The notes under the pieces were generated by a model. That model was not told the DNA's origin. It saw only the letters and a program-made list of their open reading frames with translations, and ran no database searches. Position numbers and translations under genes: made by a program. 64,000 nt of DNA, taken from the NCBI GenBank assembly GCA_973895155.1, contig OZ316891.1, positions 32,364,001 to 32,428,000 on the forward strand. The letters are read 5' to 3'. Positions 9,951 through 21,276 of this stretch are shown in pieces (within the stretch, counting starts at the first letter, position 1; every line of letters starts with the position of its first letter). Origin of the DNA: Marsupella aquatica. Lineage: Eukaryota; Marchantiophyta.

Positions 9951-12831
9951 TTACACACCAAGTGTCTGGTCTTCTCATCAATAAAACCTGGAGGCTGAGT
10001 CATATAAATCTCCACATCAAGCAATCCATGTAGGAAAGCAGTAATTACATCCATCTGATCTAACTCAAGATCATAGAATGCCACAATCGCAAGTAAAACA
10101 CGGATAGTAATGAGTTTGACAACTGGTGAGAAAATTTCCGTGTAGTCCAAGCCCTCCTTCTGGGTGTACCCTTTGGCCACAAGGCGAGCCTTGTAAGTGC
10201 CATCCTGCTTCTTCTTGTACAACCATCTACACGGAACCAGTGTTTTCCCGCGAGGCATGTCAGTTAAGCGCCAAGTTGAATTCTTCTTCAAAGAATTCAT
10301 CTCCTTCAACATCGCCTCCATCCACTTATCCTTCTCTGGAGAGGCCATAGCTTCTTCATAGCTAGAGGGGTCTCCATCTTCAGTAAGCAAAATAACACCA
10401 GGATCATCGTCATGCTCAACAACGTGAACACGCGGATCTACAAAACCAAATCTATCAAGGGGTTGGCCAAAATTGGCCCTGGTGGAGCGCCTTGGTTGAG
10501 GAATTGCACCTCTACCAGAGAGACCAGCAGCTTCCTCATCGCCACCAAGCTCCACCGTAGTGGGTTCCTCCACCTGTTCCTCCTGAATATCCCGGGGTCT
10601 TGACAACCATTCTTCGTCAAAAACAACATTTATGCTCACAACTGCCTTGCAATCGACAGGATCCCACAATTTATAGCCCTTCTGCCCAGGACTAAAGCCT
10701 AGAAAAATACATTTCTTAGACTTGGGATCCAACTTAGACCTGTGTGTCTGCTCAATGTGAACATAGGCAGCACAACCAAAAACTCAGAGTCTAGAGTAAT
10801 CAGCAGGTCTCTTATACCACAACTCAAATGGAGTCTACATCAACTTACTACTATGCAGTGACAGATTGTAGACGTATGCAGCTTGGTTGACAGCTTCAGC
10901 CCAAAAGTTGTTGGGCAACTTGGACTTACATAGCATGCTGCGTGCTTTCTCCAATAATGTCCGATTCAACCGTTCTGCAACTCCATTCTGCTGCGGGGTC
11001 TCCGGTACAGTGTAATGACGCTTGAGGCCAAGGTCTCGACCAAATTGATCAAACTCATTGGACTTATACTCGCCACCGTTATCGGACCGAACACACTTCA
11101 ACTCCTTCCCAGTTTGTAGTTCTACCATGGCTTTCCACTCCTTGAAAATCTCAAAGACTTGAGACTTCTCCTTCATGTAGTACAACCAACACATTCGAGA
11201 GTAATCATCTACAAACGTCACAAAATATCTGGCTCCACCCAACGACGGCTCCGGCGCTGGACCCCAAACATCCGAATGTACATACTCAAGAATTTCATGA
11301 GAATGGTATGAACTAGAACTGAAACTCACTCTCCTCTGCTTGCCAAAGATGCAATCTTCACAGAAAGAGAGTTTACCAGATTGAGCGCCTTGAAACAAAT
11401 CTCTGTTTTCCAAGGCTGCCAATCCTTTACCACTCAAGTGCCCCAACCGTGCATGCCACAAATCTATGGCTTGTGTGCGACCAGATGTTGAGGGTGCTTC
11501 AATTGAAGCAGCCGTAGATGACTCTACAACAGATGTTGCCGCTGCATCCAAACATTCCACCACATAATCCACATGCTCCACTCTAGGAGCAATGACATCT
11601 CCTTCCAAGATGTACAAATTATTCTGCCGTAGCGCCTTAATCAAAGATACATCATCTTTGACGACAAAGAGCGCACCATCACGTGCAATGAAATGAGATC
11701 CACCAGCTTCCAAAGCACCAAGAGAAATCAAATTCTTAGAGATGTCTGGTATGTGTCTGACTCCCATCAGTGCTCGCACAACACCATCAAACATCCGGAA
11801 TTTGATAGTCCCCATGCCAACAATCGCACATCGGACTCCATTTCCGATTTCCACAGTACCGGTACAAGGTTGGTAAGTGGAGAAATATGATTGCGTTGGA
11901 CACACGTGATAAGAGGAACCCGAATCCAACATCCATTTATTGTCATACACAGAATTCACAGCACCAATACATAGCACTTCAGCAGCATCCTCATTATCAG
12001 CAATCACAATACCAGCCGACGATGAGGACGCACCATTGGAAGCAGGATGCTTCTGCTTTGACAGAGAAGGATAATTCCACTTGGTGTGGCCCTTCTCATG
12101 GCAATGCCAACACTGCACTTTCTTACTACGGGACTTAGATTTAGATCTACTATGTGATTTAGATCTAGATTGATCCGTAGTACGCTCCGTCGATCTGCCT
12201 CTAACCACTAGGGCAGCAGACTCATTGTCACGGCCAGAAAGTTGTCGCTTGCCCCATTTTGCAAGAATGGTAGCCTTTACCTCATCCAGCTTCAACGTAG
12301 ACTTGTCATGTGTGATGACTGTCACCAACGTCGAATAGCTCTGAGGAAGCGACATCAACAAATGCATCGCAAGATACTCATCGATCAACTTGTCTCCCGC
12401 CGTGGCCACCTCGTGCACAATCTCATCAAAGAGACTGAGGTGATCACGCATGTTGCCACCATCCTTCAACTTCAACCTGAACAGCCGCTCCAAGTGATAA
12501 ATGCGAGTAGTCAACGAAGTACTCTGGTATAGCTGAGTAAGCATATCCCAGATTTTCTTGGCATTCCAATCCATCCCCAACACGTTCTTGAGAATGTTGT
12601 TTGCCAGAACAACTCAATTGTGCTACACGCCTGCACCGACATGTCCTCCCACTCCTCATCTGTTAGATTCGAGGGTTTCACTCCAGTGAGGGTCTTCTCA
12701 AGACCCTGCTGGATCAACACATTGGTCACCTTCCGAGTCCAGAGGCTGAAGCTGACCTTCCCGTCAAACTTCTCCACCTCAAACTTTGGCGCCGCAAGCT
12801 TTCTTGAAGTCATTGATGCTGCCACAAACAC
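9951..12831 (-). pseudogene. copia gag-pol polyprotein, frameshifted and truncated in RT
   Basis: Start ATG at 12831. The gag begins with KFEVEKFDG and shifts by one base near 12612, after which LGMDWNAKKIWDML continues. The zinc knuckle CWHCHEKGHTKWNYP has lost its last Cys (NYP instead of NCP). The protease motif is WMLDSGSSYHVC. The GAG-pre-integrase has HARLGHLS and CEDC; the integrase acidic residues are in HSDVWGP, VRSDNGGEY and NGVAERLNRTLLEKARSM. The RT N-terminus has LVAKGYTQKEGLDYTEIFSP and LDQMDVITAFLHG, ending at TQPPGFIDEKTRHLVC before the CACTA junction. In-frame stops are at 10837-10835 (TAG) and 10786-10784 (TGA, probably from CGA), between integrase and RT. Confidence 0.9.
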
Positions 12832-13484
12832 ACAGGAAACACAACCGAAATACCTCCACCCAAAAAGTCACCAAAAAATGAAAGTTGGTGAAAGTGGAAA
12901 TGGAATGCACTGCCGCGTAGCCTGCAAGGTACACTACCAAGATCTGAAAATGATTTGGCAAAAAACTTCTCCAGCGAAAACTTATTCAACCCGGACCGGA
13001 GGGGGGTCAAAATGGCCGTTTTGACCCCCGTCGGGTATCTTAGGTCCCGAAAAAATTTCGCAATAGTTAAATGCAAATCGATTTCACAGGCCCGTGCTCA
13101 ACTCCCTTGAGTATCCCCTTGCAAAGCAGTGCGAAAAAATTCTGCCTCAACAACCGCCGAATTCGGAAATTTTGTCCAAAATTCAGCTCTCTGGAAAAGT
13201 ATCTTTCGGAGGGAATCAAAGTACAGTCAAATTTTACAGCAGAAGAAATGTGGAGCCAACACCTGTCCACCTGGGAAGTAAGAGTAATCGCGGAGAGAAA
13301 AAGAAAAGAACAAAAAAAAATGAAGACTAGGGACGAGAGTTCGTCCCTACCGACCTCAAAAAATTCTTTAAAAAAACTTTTCCGTGCCTTGCCCTCCCGC
13401 ACATAGGGTCGCGCATTGACCCTTTAAATACTTCCTCGTACCCTCCTTAAATGCACCTGAGCCCTCCTGGCTAGCTCGTACATT

Positions 13485-13850
13485 TATAGGGCCTCGTGCC
13501 CTTGAAACCACTTAAGTGCTCCCGAAAGGAGGGAGCATTAAAACTCCCCTCTCACCCCTTCTCCAAGCTGCAGCATAGGGCCTTGAGCCTAATTAAAAAC
13601 TCCCAAGGGAAAGGAGTGCTCGCTCCCCCTCTCCCCCTCTTCAATGCTCATAGGGCCTTGTGCCCAAAGAAAATGACTCCCGTAAGAAGGGAGCACAAAT
13701 CCTTCCCTTCCCACTTAATGCAGTACTTTCAAGTACTGTACTTGCAGGTACAGTTGTACCTGCTCACACCTTGGGCCTGCAGGAAAATACTCCCGTGAGG
13801 AGGGAGCTCCCTCTTCCCACTGTACCTTCGGGTACAGTTGTACCCCGCCC
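13485..13850. repeat. Degenerate repeats and small hairpins in the copia leader
   Basis: About four loosely similar 100-150 bp blocks each carry a phrase like AGGGCCTTGTGCCC, then an imperfect hairpin such as CTCCCGTGAGGAGGGAG, then a pyrimidine-rich run. The last part has two copies of GGTACAGTTGTACC. They lie between the LTR/PBS and the gag start and may structure the leader RNA. Confidence 0.55.
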
Positions 13851-14444
13851 ACCTGCTTGTGCCTTTGGCCTCGTACCGCCACGTATAGGCGTATGTATGA
13901 TGGGGCTTGTACACTCACCCTGGTAGTCCTCTCGTACTTTCCTGCCGCTCTGCCGAAAAATGTTGCGCAGCGGCGACTCGAGAGAAAAGCCCAACAAGCA
14001 AAATTTTGCAACTTTGGCTTACGAAAACTTGACTTTTAACGAGAAGGAAAACGGCCCCACTGGCCCCACAACGAGAAGAGTCGAAACATAAACAAAGCAT
14101 AACCTAGAGCATCAAGCTCTTAACAGCAAACTCAAGATGAGATTACTCCGCACTCGGAAAACGAAAAGTAATGAAACTTTCGCCAGAACTTAGTGCATAC
14201 CGACGTGCATAGAAGATCGTTGGACTGGACACCCAACAATCCCTTCAGAAAAACACAGTGACACATCCAACACTTCAAAGAAGTTACAATTGGAAAACCG
14301 TCACCCTTTCTGAACACGAATCCTTCAAAATGAAACGGCCAGTGAAAAGATCACGCAACCGTCGACGACGATTCAATCTTTCACCACGATCCAACACAAC
14401 GATCGCTCTCATCACTGCCCAGGCCACCGAACCACGAACACGAA

Positions 14445-14456
14445 GCTCTGATACCA
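14445..14456 (-). other. Primer-binding site for initiator Met-tRNA
   Basis: Minus strand TGGTATCAGAGC, the standard plant copia PBS complementary to the 3' end of tRNA-iMet, two bases downstream of the LTR end. Confidence 0.9.
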
Positions 14457-14458
14457 CT

Positions 14459-14753
14459 TGTAAGAAACCGTCGGCTCCGGACTAGACAACAATGCGGAAA
14501 CATGAGAGACACTCAATCAGACGCTACACCGACGAGACCACCCGAGTGGAGAAACTCCTGAAGGCTCCATAGCAAATGAGAGTACATGTGAAGAATGAGG
14601 GAGAGAGTGCTCTCCCTCCAGCCTATACCCCCCAAGGGGGCCAAGATGAGTGGGCCTAAACTAAGCGGATCTTATCCTAATGTAATCTAGGGTTAAAACT
14701 AACCCGAGTAAGGCCAAGCTAACTATGTCGGGAACTAGAGTCAATTCCTAACA
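14459..14753 (-). repeat. 5' LTR of the copia element, about 295 bp
   Basis: On the minus strand it begins TGTTAGGAATTGACTC at 14753 and ends GGTTTCTTACA at 14459, giving the canonical TG...CA. The end is fixed by the adjacent PBS. No second LTR copy is present in the window, so the start is inferred from the TG and the family's normal LTR length. Confidence 0.75.
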
Positions 14754-14821
14754 GGTATGAGTGCTATTGGAGCCGATAAGGTTCCGTCAGGTTTGTGTGA
14801 GAGGGTACTTCTCACTTGTGA

Positions 14822-14848
14822 AACATTGAAAGGTCATCTTTCAATGTT
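14822..14848. other. Perfect hairpin, 11-bp stem, 5-base loop
   Basis: Arms AACATTGAAAG and CTTTCAATGTT around GTCAT. It lies just outside the copia LTR and downstream of the minus-strand transposase-like gene. Confidence 0.8.
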
Positions 14849-15023
14849 GAGCCTTGGAGAGAGAGGAGCTTGAGTGTGGCTATGGTGGCTGTGAGCTCCG
14901 CTTGTGTAACGTGGATTCCTTGAGTAGTGCAAGGTGCGTTGGCTTGACATACGTGTGTGATCGGATCGGTGCGGGATCGATGGGGTATTGTTGACCGGGA
15001 TCGTTGTGCCGATTGTATTGAGA

Positions 15024-16721
15024 TTATTGTGGGTTTTGGACATGTGTGGACATGAGTTCCACTTGTATTCCATTCTCTTGTGTTTGTGATGTGGCAGTGT
15101 GACTATGTCTGGATGTATGAGACAAGCGATGTATGTTGTGTAGCGATATGTATGCGCACGACACACAAATTAACAATACTACAAAATGACAAGACATGTT
15201 GATATCATGGAAAGCCTGCACAGAAATCATGTTCTTCTCTGTGATAGATCCAGCATTCCCTGTCATAGAATGATCACCATACCTCAACCATAGCCTCCAC
15301 AATCGGAAGAACCAAGATACCTTTGATGCCAAGACAACACGGGTTCTTAGGTCATGCTTAACAGAGAAGAAAATATCTATGTAGTTTGCACAAACCTCCA
15401 AGTATATCATGGTCCCAAAGCTTTTGTCATGACAAACATCTCGTCGCTCATACATATGATGCAGGCAGGCCTGCACTCTCCTTGAAGCTATTTGTTGTGG
15501 GCCAGCCCAATTTTGTCTATCTGTCCTATTCACATCATCCCAATGCAAACCATGCTCATGAATTGCATAATGGTTATAAACAGATATGACATATGACAAA
15601 GATGCATGCTGATCACCAAGAACTAACATAGCAGACACTCGGTCCAATGGGTTAATTGCCTTCTTGCCATTGTGAGGTGGGTCTTGGTCTCCAAAACCAT
15701 ATAGATCTCCATTCGGAAGTATGGACACTGAGTATTGCCACCCAACCCATCCTACACTGTACCTAGGAAAGGAACCATTCATAGCAGTATAATCTTCCAT
15801 CATCAATTTCCTACAACGAGCATCACCATCACTAGCATGGCCCAACAAAGGACCAACACTGTCTCTGCAATGTGTGTCCCACATGGACTTCAGCTGCACC
15901 CAATGCTCTCTTACCCAGGGAGCTCTAAACTTGTTACATGTTGGTAGAACACACAATGCCAATTTAGGCATCTTTGCATGTAGAGGATTGACAATGATTA
16001 CTCTAGCATACATGCCTTTGGCATACTACTCAAAAGTACTTACAGTCTTGTCATACCCTTCAGTACCTGCTCCAACCAGTACTTCCAAGCCAAAAGAACA
16101 TGTGTGCTCCTCTAAGGGGCCACAGAAACCAATGAGGGTGTCATATTTAGCTTCCCATCTGTCACACACAATACAATACAGACATCAGCTCATGATGTGC
16201 AAACTCATCCAACACATTGAAAAGAACAAGCTAATTTACTACAGAGACAAAAACACAAACCTGGGTCTCTCTTTTATCCTTGTTTCATCCTCAGCAAACA
16301 TTACTGGTACATCTCCTGAAATTCCAAGTGACTGCTTTGATGCACATAGTACTCTGCACACCTCCTGGAATATCTCTTTTTGAATGCCAGCTCTAAAGGG
16401 TGGTAGTTTTGCTCTATCACATTTAAAGGTCTTCAGACCTGGACCACCTAGGTTTGCCTAGAAACAATGAGCCACTTGTCTACCTCCAAACTGGAACATG
16501 GCTTGGGAAAAGGCCTTGGTTCTCTTACTGTATCGATAACCCTTAGCAACTCTCTGCAAGTTCTTAGCTACATCTGTCAGGAAATCCCACAACCCTTCCT
16601 TGCCCCCAAAAGCACCACGCCTATGTCCATTAACATAGAGTGCAAGTGAGGTTTTCAAAACCACGTCCATTAATGGACACCCTGTGACATTGCTTGTGCC
16701 TAAAACAACCTTGTATACCAA
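15024..16721 (-). pseudogene. Transposase-like catalytic region (DDE/RNase H-like, family not identified)
   Basis: Three consecutive open stretches read as one protein. 16721-16458 has FGGKEGLWDFLTDVAKNLQR and ends in a TAG. Then comes FAEDETRIKERPR, a GT-AG intron at about 16270-16168, WEAKYDTLIGFCGP and GLEVLVGAGTEGYDKT, and another TAG. 16013-15024 contains GHASDGDARCRKLMMEDY, GDQDPPHNGKKAINPLDR, HGLHWDDVNRTDRQNWAG, IYLEVCANYIDIF and FFRLWRLWLRYGDHS. Spaced acidic residues (DET, SDGD) and the D-P-P-H motif resemble RNase H-fold DNA transposases of the P/THAP9 type, but I cannot name the family. Two internal stops and a frameshift at the join to the upstream ORF suggest an inactive copy. 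Confidence 0.55.
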
Positions 16722-18036
16722 TAACTGACTGGCTAGTTACATTGAAAACCTCAGCACAGGTGGTACGGTCACAGTCCCAGACATTCCCTCCCTCTTGATC
16801 ATCAAGTATGCCCTTCTCAGCCATAGAATCCCCTGTCCACTTGACCTCTGACTCCCACAGGCCCCAACAAAGCAAACTTAAACTTGGCTCAACGGAGGAA
16901 TACAACCCACCTCTGCCTGAACTGCTCCTTGCAGCAGAGCTGTCCTCTCTAAAGAAATTCAGAATAGAATTTTGAGATGGAAACAGATCACGAGCATCAG
17001 GCTTCCTTGGTCTCCCCTTCTTCCCTGCCCTCAGTGCAGCCTGGGTACTGGTGACGATGTTCTCAAGTGCATCCATATGATCTCGACTGACAAGGTGTTG
17101 CCTTAAATTGTGTTCCAAATTGGATTTCTTAGGGCACATGTCAGTATGTAGCTTGCCACAGACTATACATCTCACCTTAAACAGGAATGACCTCTGTGCA
17201 AATGTTGGATCAATGGGAGATGGTGTGATAGAGAACACTTCTACCACCCCACCTACCTTTGCATTCAACTTTCCCACAATTTCCACACCAGCCCCTATTT
17301 GCATACTATGATCAAACAGTGGTTGCTGTATAGTGTCAGCAGCCGTCACCAAAGCTCTAGCTAAACCCCTTCGCTTACACCAGTTCTTCTTGTGTTTAGG
17401 GTTGGTCAGGTGCTTTGTCTTGAAGTTGCTAAAGCAATTTGCGATGGACTTGAGCACCTGTGAAGTGGCTGCATTCCCATAAGTCTCCCTACACTCTAAG
17501 CATTCAAGATGACCTCGACACTCCCCTCCCTCATCCCACGTCTGCACTTTCCACTTGTGCTCACCAAAGCCCTTCTGGTTTACCCAGGATTGTAGCTTCA
17601 ACCACTCATCATTCCATGCCTTTGATGCAACCTCAAACATGAGGTGAGACTCAAAGGAGCCTGTGACAGGCTGTACAGTAGCCTGTACTGGCACCCCTTG
17701 TGTTTGTCCTTGAGACAATGGAGTCGTGCCTGCCACATTGGACACAGTGGCAGCAGATGAATGAGAGGAACCAATAGTGACCCTCTCCGTAGGCAAGGCA
17801 ACTGAGGGTAATTCTGCAATCACGTAAATTGTCCCTTTTAGTTCAGTCACCCCAACAGTCTTCTCTGAAAAGCGTTGGACTCGACCAGGCAACCTCTCAT
17901 CCCAAAAATCAAAGTCAAACTTTACTGCACCAACACATTTTAGACAAAAATCTGCCAGAGTCTGCCCTTCTTTGAAGGACATGACACAGATTGGCGTATC
18001 AGGCTTTCCTCCCTCCTCTCCATTTTGTTCAACCAA
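16630..18036 (-). CDS. 468-aa C2H2-type zinc-finger protein, probable N-terminal part of the transposase-like gene
   Basis: The ORF starts MVEQNGEEGG at 18036. Near residues 285-325 a Cys-Cys-His-His cluster (CIVCGKLHTDMC, then LEHNLRQHLVSRDHMD) looks like a BED/C2H2-type DNA-binding finger. It is followed by a basic GKKGRPRKPDARD stretch and SILNFF. Another Cys pair (CLECRETYG) lies near 175. The end of the ORF overlaps the next reading frame by about 90 bases. Conserved-looking sequence (NVTSQ, then LLVYKVVLGTSN) continues in that frame, so a single-base shift probably separates DNA-binding and catalytic parts of one transposon protein. Functional assignment is inference from this order. 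Confidence 0.5.
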   Translation of the reverse strand: MVEQNGEEGGKPDTPICVMSFKEGQTLADFCLKCVGAVKFDFDFWDERLPGRVQRFSEKTVGVTELKGTIYVIAELPSVALPTERVTIGSSHSSAATVSNVAGTTPLSQGQTQGVPVQATVQPVTGSFESHLMFEVASKAWNDEWLKLQSWVNQKGFGEHKWKVQTWDEGGECRGHLECLECRETYGNAATSQVLKSIANCFSNFKTKHLTNPKHKKNWCKRRGLARALVTAADTIQQPLFDHSMQIGAGVEIVGKLNAKVGGVVEVFSITPSPIDPTFAQRSFLFKVRCIVCGKLHTDMCPKKSNLEHNLRQHLVSRDHMDALENIVTSTQAALRAGKKGRPRKPDARDLFPSQNSILNFFREDSSAARSSSGRGGLYSSVEPSLSLLCWGLWESEVKWTGDSMAEKGILDDQEGGNVWDCDRTTCAEVFNVTSQSVIGIQGCFRHKQCHRVSINGRGFENLTCTLC

Positions 18037-18051
18037 ATACTTAGGTCCCTT

Positions 18052-18131
18052 TCATTCATCGAAATACTTAAGTCCATAGCATTCAACCAAATACTTAAGT
18101 CCATAGCATTCAACCAAATACTTAAGTTCAT
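18052..18131. repeat. 27-bp tandem repeat, about 3 copies
   Basis: A unit containing CATAGCATTCAACCAAATAC and TTAAGTC is repeated. On the minus strand it reads as a nine-residue repeat (NAMDLSIWL) upstream of the 468-aa ORF. Confidence 0.8.
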
Positions 18132-18213
18132 ATAATTTAGGTTGTCTTATGGGTCCACTACAAAAAAGGTTGAAGTTTGTAAGATGGTGGAATTTGTAGC
18201 AGTCATTATGTGT

Positions 18214-18925
18214 CTAGTCATGGGTACTAGGGATATCAAAACCCTTTGGAATGACATGGTGATTATAGTAAATCATGTGCCACTGTCCAATGTCCCAGGT
18301 GTCTCGGCCCCTCACCCCTCTCCTCAAGTGCTTGTCTGCTGTTGGTCCTTCATCACAACACCATGCACGAGGGCATCTATGACATTGGACAAAGTCCCAA
18401 ATGCCCTCCCGATACTCCTTACAGACCTCACAGTAATGTCGTGGGCATATAAAAGCATCGGGATGTGCATCAGGGTTATCTGGATGGCGGGTGAATGACA
18501 TTTTCCCCAATTGCAGAAGTGTCCGGAGGCAACCCACATGGTAAAATGAGTAGCAATCATCATGAGAACACTAGACCACAAGGGGCTCGTCTGTGCTGGG
18601 TCTCAAGGTTCTGCCAAGGAGCCCACAACCAAAACATCTTCCTCTATTTTGCTAACAGAGGTCACAAAGCCAAGCTGCAGCCCAATCATGACCTCTAGAA
18701 ATGACAATGCGCTGACATGTAGGTCCATGGCCATCTTCTTCATCAGGGTTGTGGCCATCAACTACATAATGAAAATGGCAACCACAAGGGCCATCAAGAA
18801 CAAAACAGTTCCTCCCTTGTCACATTCAAAACAGCAAGGGGGATCCATACGAAGGTGCTCCATATGCCCAAATCTTGGATCTAGCAACTGACGAGCGATG
18901 TGTGCCATGCTGAACAAGATCTGCA
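18214..18925 (-). pseudogene. EDM2-like PHD/extended-PHD module, broken
   Basis: After a possible splice acceptor (TTTTGCAG) near 18925 the frame reads MAHIARQLLDPRFG, then CCFECDKGG. A one-base shift follows, then LDGPCGCHFHYVVDGH and AAAWLCDLC, a TAG where Gln is expected, then RGRCFGCGLLG, another stop, CSHDDCYSFYHVGCL, ICPRHYCEVCKEY and VQCHRCPRAWCCDEG. This is the PHD, PHD, C5HCH order known from EDM2-type proteins. A frameshift and two stops make it a pseudogene unless unrecognised introns remove them. It lies directly upstream, on the same strand, of the zinc-finger and transposase-like ORFs. Confidence 0.65.
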
Positions 18926-19076
18926 AAATTACCTTCAAAAATTAGGGACAGGCATGTGATGTACCAGAAGGAGCAACAGTCCACCAGCAATCACAGCCAG
19001 TAGCCTCCACAAGGGGCATCACTTCCTTGTGGGCTCCTTTGATCCATCCTACAATATGAGGAATGCAGATTAGAAG

Positions 19077-19640
19077 TCAGCAACTTGAATGTGCATCATC
19101 ATCACGGGCAGAACCTGCACGTGTCCCACCACAGACACAATCATTGATGAAATGACAAGTATTCCATGCTAGGCAACCGCCCCATGCCATTCTTGCCATG
19201 TACTGTGCAAAAGTCTGCACTATGTTTGAGTGACCTCCCCTACAACAATCACATGTTTGGGTGTGACAATGGAGACAAGCCTCCAGGAAGACACAGTCCT
19301 CATCCAACACCCCAAGTGTCTGTTTAACATACTGTTTGGGACTAGTGGGGATGTATTCAGCCTCCTGTAATGGTGGTGAGGCAGACTTGGATAGCCCCAG
19401 GTCACAACACAGTTTGCAGGCACGACCCCATTGTGAATCATCTTCACACGGAATCGCTCACCCTTCTGTTGATGGTACTCAGACAATGCATTGCGTGTCA
19501 CAACCATCTTTAGTGCACCTAGACTGAGATTGTGCTCACTCCAACAAAATGACAAGGCAACAACAAACAGGGTACGGGGGCCAACCTTTGCTCGGACCCT
19601 AAACTTCCCCACTTTCTGCCTTGCGCTAGAATGTCCCTGC
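19077..19640 (-). pseudogene. Cys-rich coding pieces between the BRCT-like and PHD parts
   Basis: From a candidate acceptor (TTTTGCAG) at about 19640 the frame reads GHSSARQKVGKFRVRAKVG and later KMVVTRNALSEYHQQKGERF. After a second candidate acceptor (CCATTACAG, about 19366) the frame EAEYIPTSPKQYVKQTLGVL continues through DEDCVFLEACLHCHTQTCDC to about 19077. The Cys/His density suggests a further zinc-binding domain. I do not recognise the family, and the exon joins are proposals. Confidence 0.4.
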
Positions 19641-19797
19641 AAAACAAAGCAACTAATTTTTAAAAACCTACACACCAAAGGAACTACACACTGCTCCAAG
19701 AACCAAACAGCAAATCTGCAAAGAATTGCAGTAGACAAGCAACGCTTTATTAAATTGCTCCAAAACTGAGAAAGGTTACATTTATAGTAAGCTAAAC

Positions 19798-20249
19798 ACA
19801 TTTACGTTTTGGCATGATCAAGTTTACACTTCTCCAAACTGCACCTGCCTTATCCTGTTTCATCTTTTCTACTGTTCTCTTAGTGTAGTCTACCTCAGAC
19901 TCTACCTCAGTCAACATTAAGTTGAAAGGGCCTTCTTCCAATAGGGCTCCTGCTTTGAGGGATTTGCACATCCATTCAAATGAGACAACTTTTTCAATGC
20001 CTGCTCTTGAATGAGTGAATTAACACCAGACCATGTCCACTTGGACATGACTGCTCTCCAAGAACCAGCAATAATGTGAGTGGTGTTGCTGGAAGCAACA
20101 ATGCAAAGCTGACCATGACGTTCAATTAGCTTTCTATGGAAAACTTCAAAACGGGCTCTTGAAAATTCATTTGGAACTAAGAAGGCATTCACACCTTGAA
20201 AAATTGGCTTCAAAACTGAACAGGGCAAAACCTTTGGTGCAGACTCATA
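19798..20249 (-). pseudogene. BRCT-like domain exon with a frameshift
   Basis: The frame reads KPIFQGVNAFLVPNEFSRAR, then FEVFHRKLIERHGQL and THIIAGSWRAV, then after a one-base shift in an A run near 19990 (ALKK to KVVSFEWMCKSLKAG). This is the pattern of a BRCT domain: initial hydrophobic strand, basic helix, THII/THVI strand and a final W-M-C-x-S-L helix, as in plant DNA polymerase lambda and repair proteins. It ends NLIMPKRKCV before a TAG at about 19800. Upstream exons are cut off by the family C block at 20258. It may be the first domain of the downstream PHD/transposase locus or a separate gene fragment. Confidence 0.5.
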
Positions 20250-21276
20250 TCTACAACTGTCACGTCATCCGCCTTGGCCGTAACTCAGGCTTAAGCTTTA
20301 AACGGGCATCTCCTTCGTAAAAATGAGGGTTCGGGCAGGGAGGGAAGCGCGTCATGCACCTAATTCACGAAAACTAGCGCTAAGTGCGCCTACTGTTAGA
20401 TACGGACATCTCCTAGGTATGGTTTGTGTTCCGCCGCCGGAACATACCTTAGTCGATAACAGGATCGACCCCGGCTTAAGGACTTCTAAGCCTTCGTGTT
20501 GTCCGCCTTTGATCCGGATTCTATGATACAGGTCCTCAACCCGTGCTCGCAACCACATACCCGCAGGTTGCACCCCGTGCACGACTTGGGTAGTGCGTTC
20601 GGCCCCGGCGTTGTCACCTATACACAAGATTCACACACACACATACATGCGCACAAGCATACAATCTCGATTTACATGAAGGAAATAATGGGAAAGGATT
20701 TTACTACATAGGGGACATGTGCGTACACTTGGTTGACTTGATAGCTCCGGAATGAATAGGTTCAAGGCCGAGAGAGTATACTACAACAGAGCCCGGCTCC
20801 GCACTCGCCTGACGAGCTTAGTCCTACCCCCTCCCCTTGGTACTCTTTCATTCCCAGAGGTCGGGACTCCCCGCACATACCACGGATGTCCAACTCTGAG
20901 ACTAAAACCCCCCCTTGCCTCTACCGAGGGGTGCACTAAATACTAAGGGCTGGGGAACGGAGTGTCCTCCCGCCCGAAGATCCGCTGACTTAGGTCCTAA
21001 CTAATCTGACCGTCAGGCCAAAAAACGGCCGTGTCTTATTAGAAGATCCTAATCTATGCAGGCTGGACAGCACGGCAGTGCTGCTGTAACTAAGGTAGGT
21101 GCCTGTCCCAATAGCCTGACTTTAGCTACTCCTAACCCTATTCTATTCCTACTCCGCTGCTAATGTCTGGCACGCTTGCCAGAGCCGCCCGAGTGGGAGC
21201 GGTCTTCCCGCTGTCTGCAAAGCCTGTCGTTGTCCGACTTGAGGAGCTGGACTTGGTCTAGCAGAGATTCGTTCTC

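Larger units (their letters stand above)
9951..14753 (-). mobile_element. Degenerate Ty1/copia retrotransposon, interrupted by the CACTA-like element
   Basis: Read on the minus strand, this has a 295-bp 5' LTR, a tRNA-iMet-type primer-binding site, a 1.6-kb leader, and a gag-pol frame in copia order (gag, protease, integrase, reverse transcriptase). The pol frame stops abruptly in RT at 9951, where the CACTA terminus begins. The rest of RT, RNase H and the 3' LTR are absent to the left within the window, so they lie beyond the edge or are lost. One frameshift and two nonsense codons show it is dead. Confidence 0.9.

Noticed and set aside
18158-18180. CACTACAAAAAAGG as a second CACTA terminus
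   Set aside because: It lacks subterminal motif repeats and a matching end, and it lies just outside a PHD coding piece; five-base CACTA plus A-run can occur by chance.
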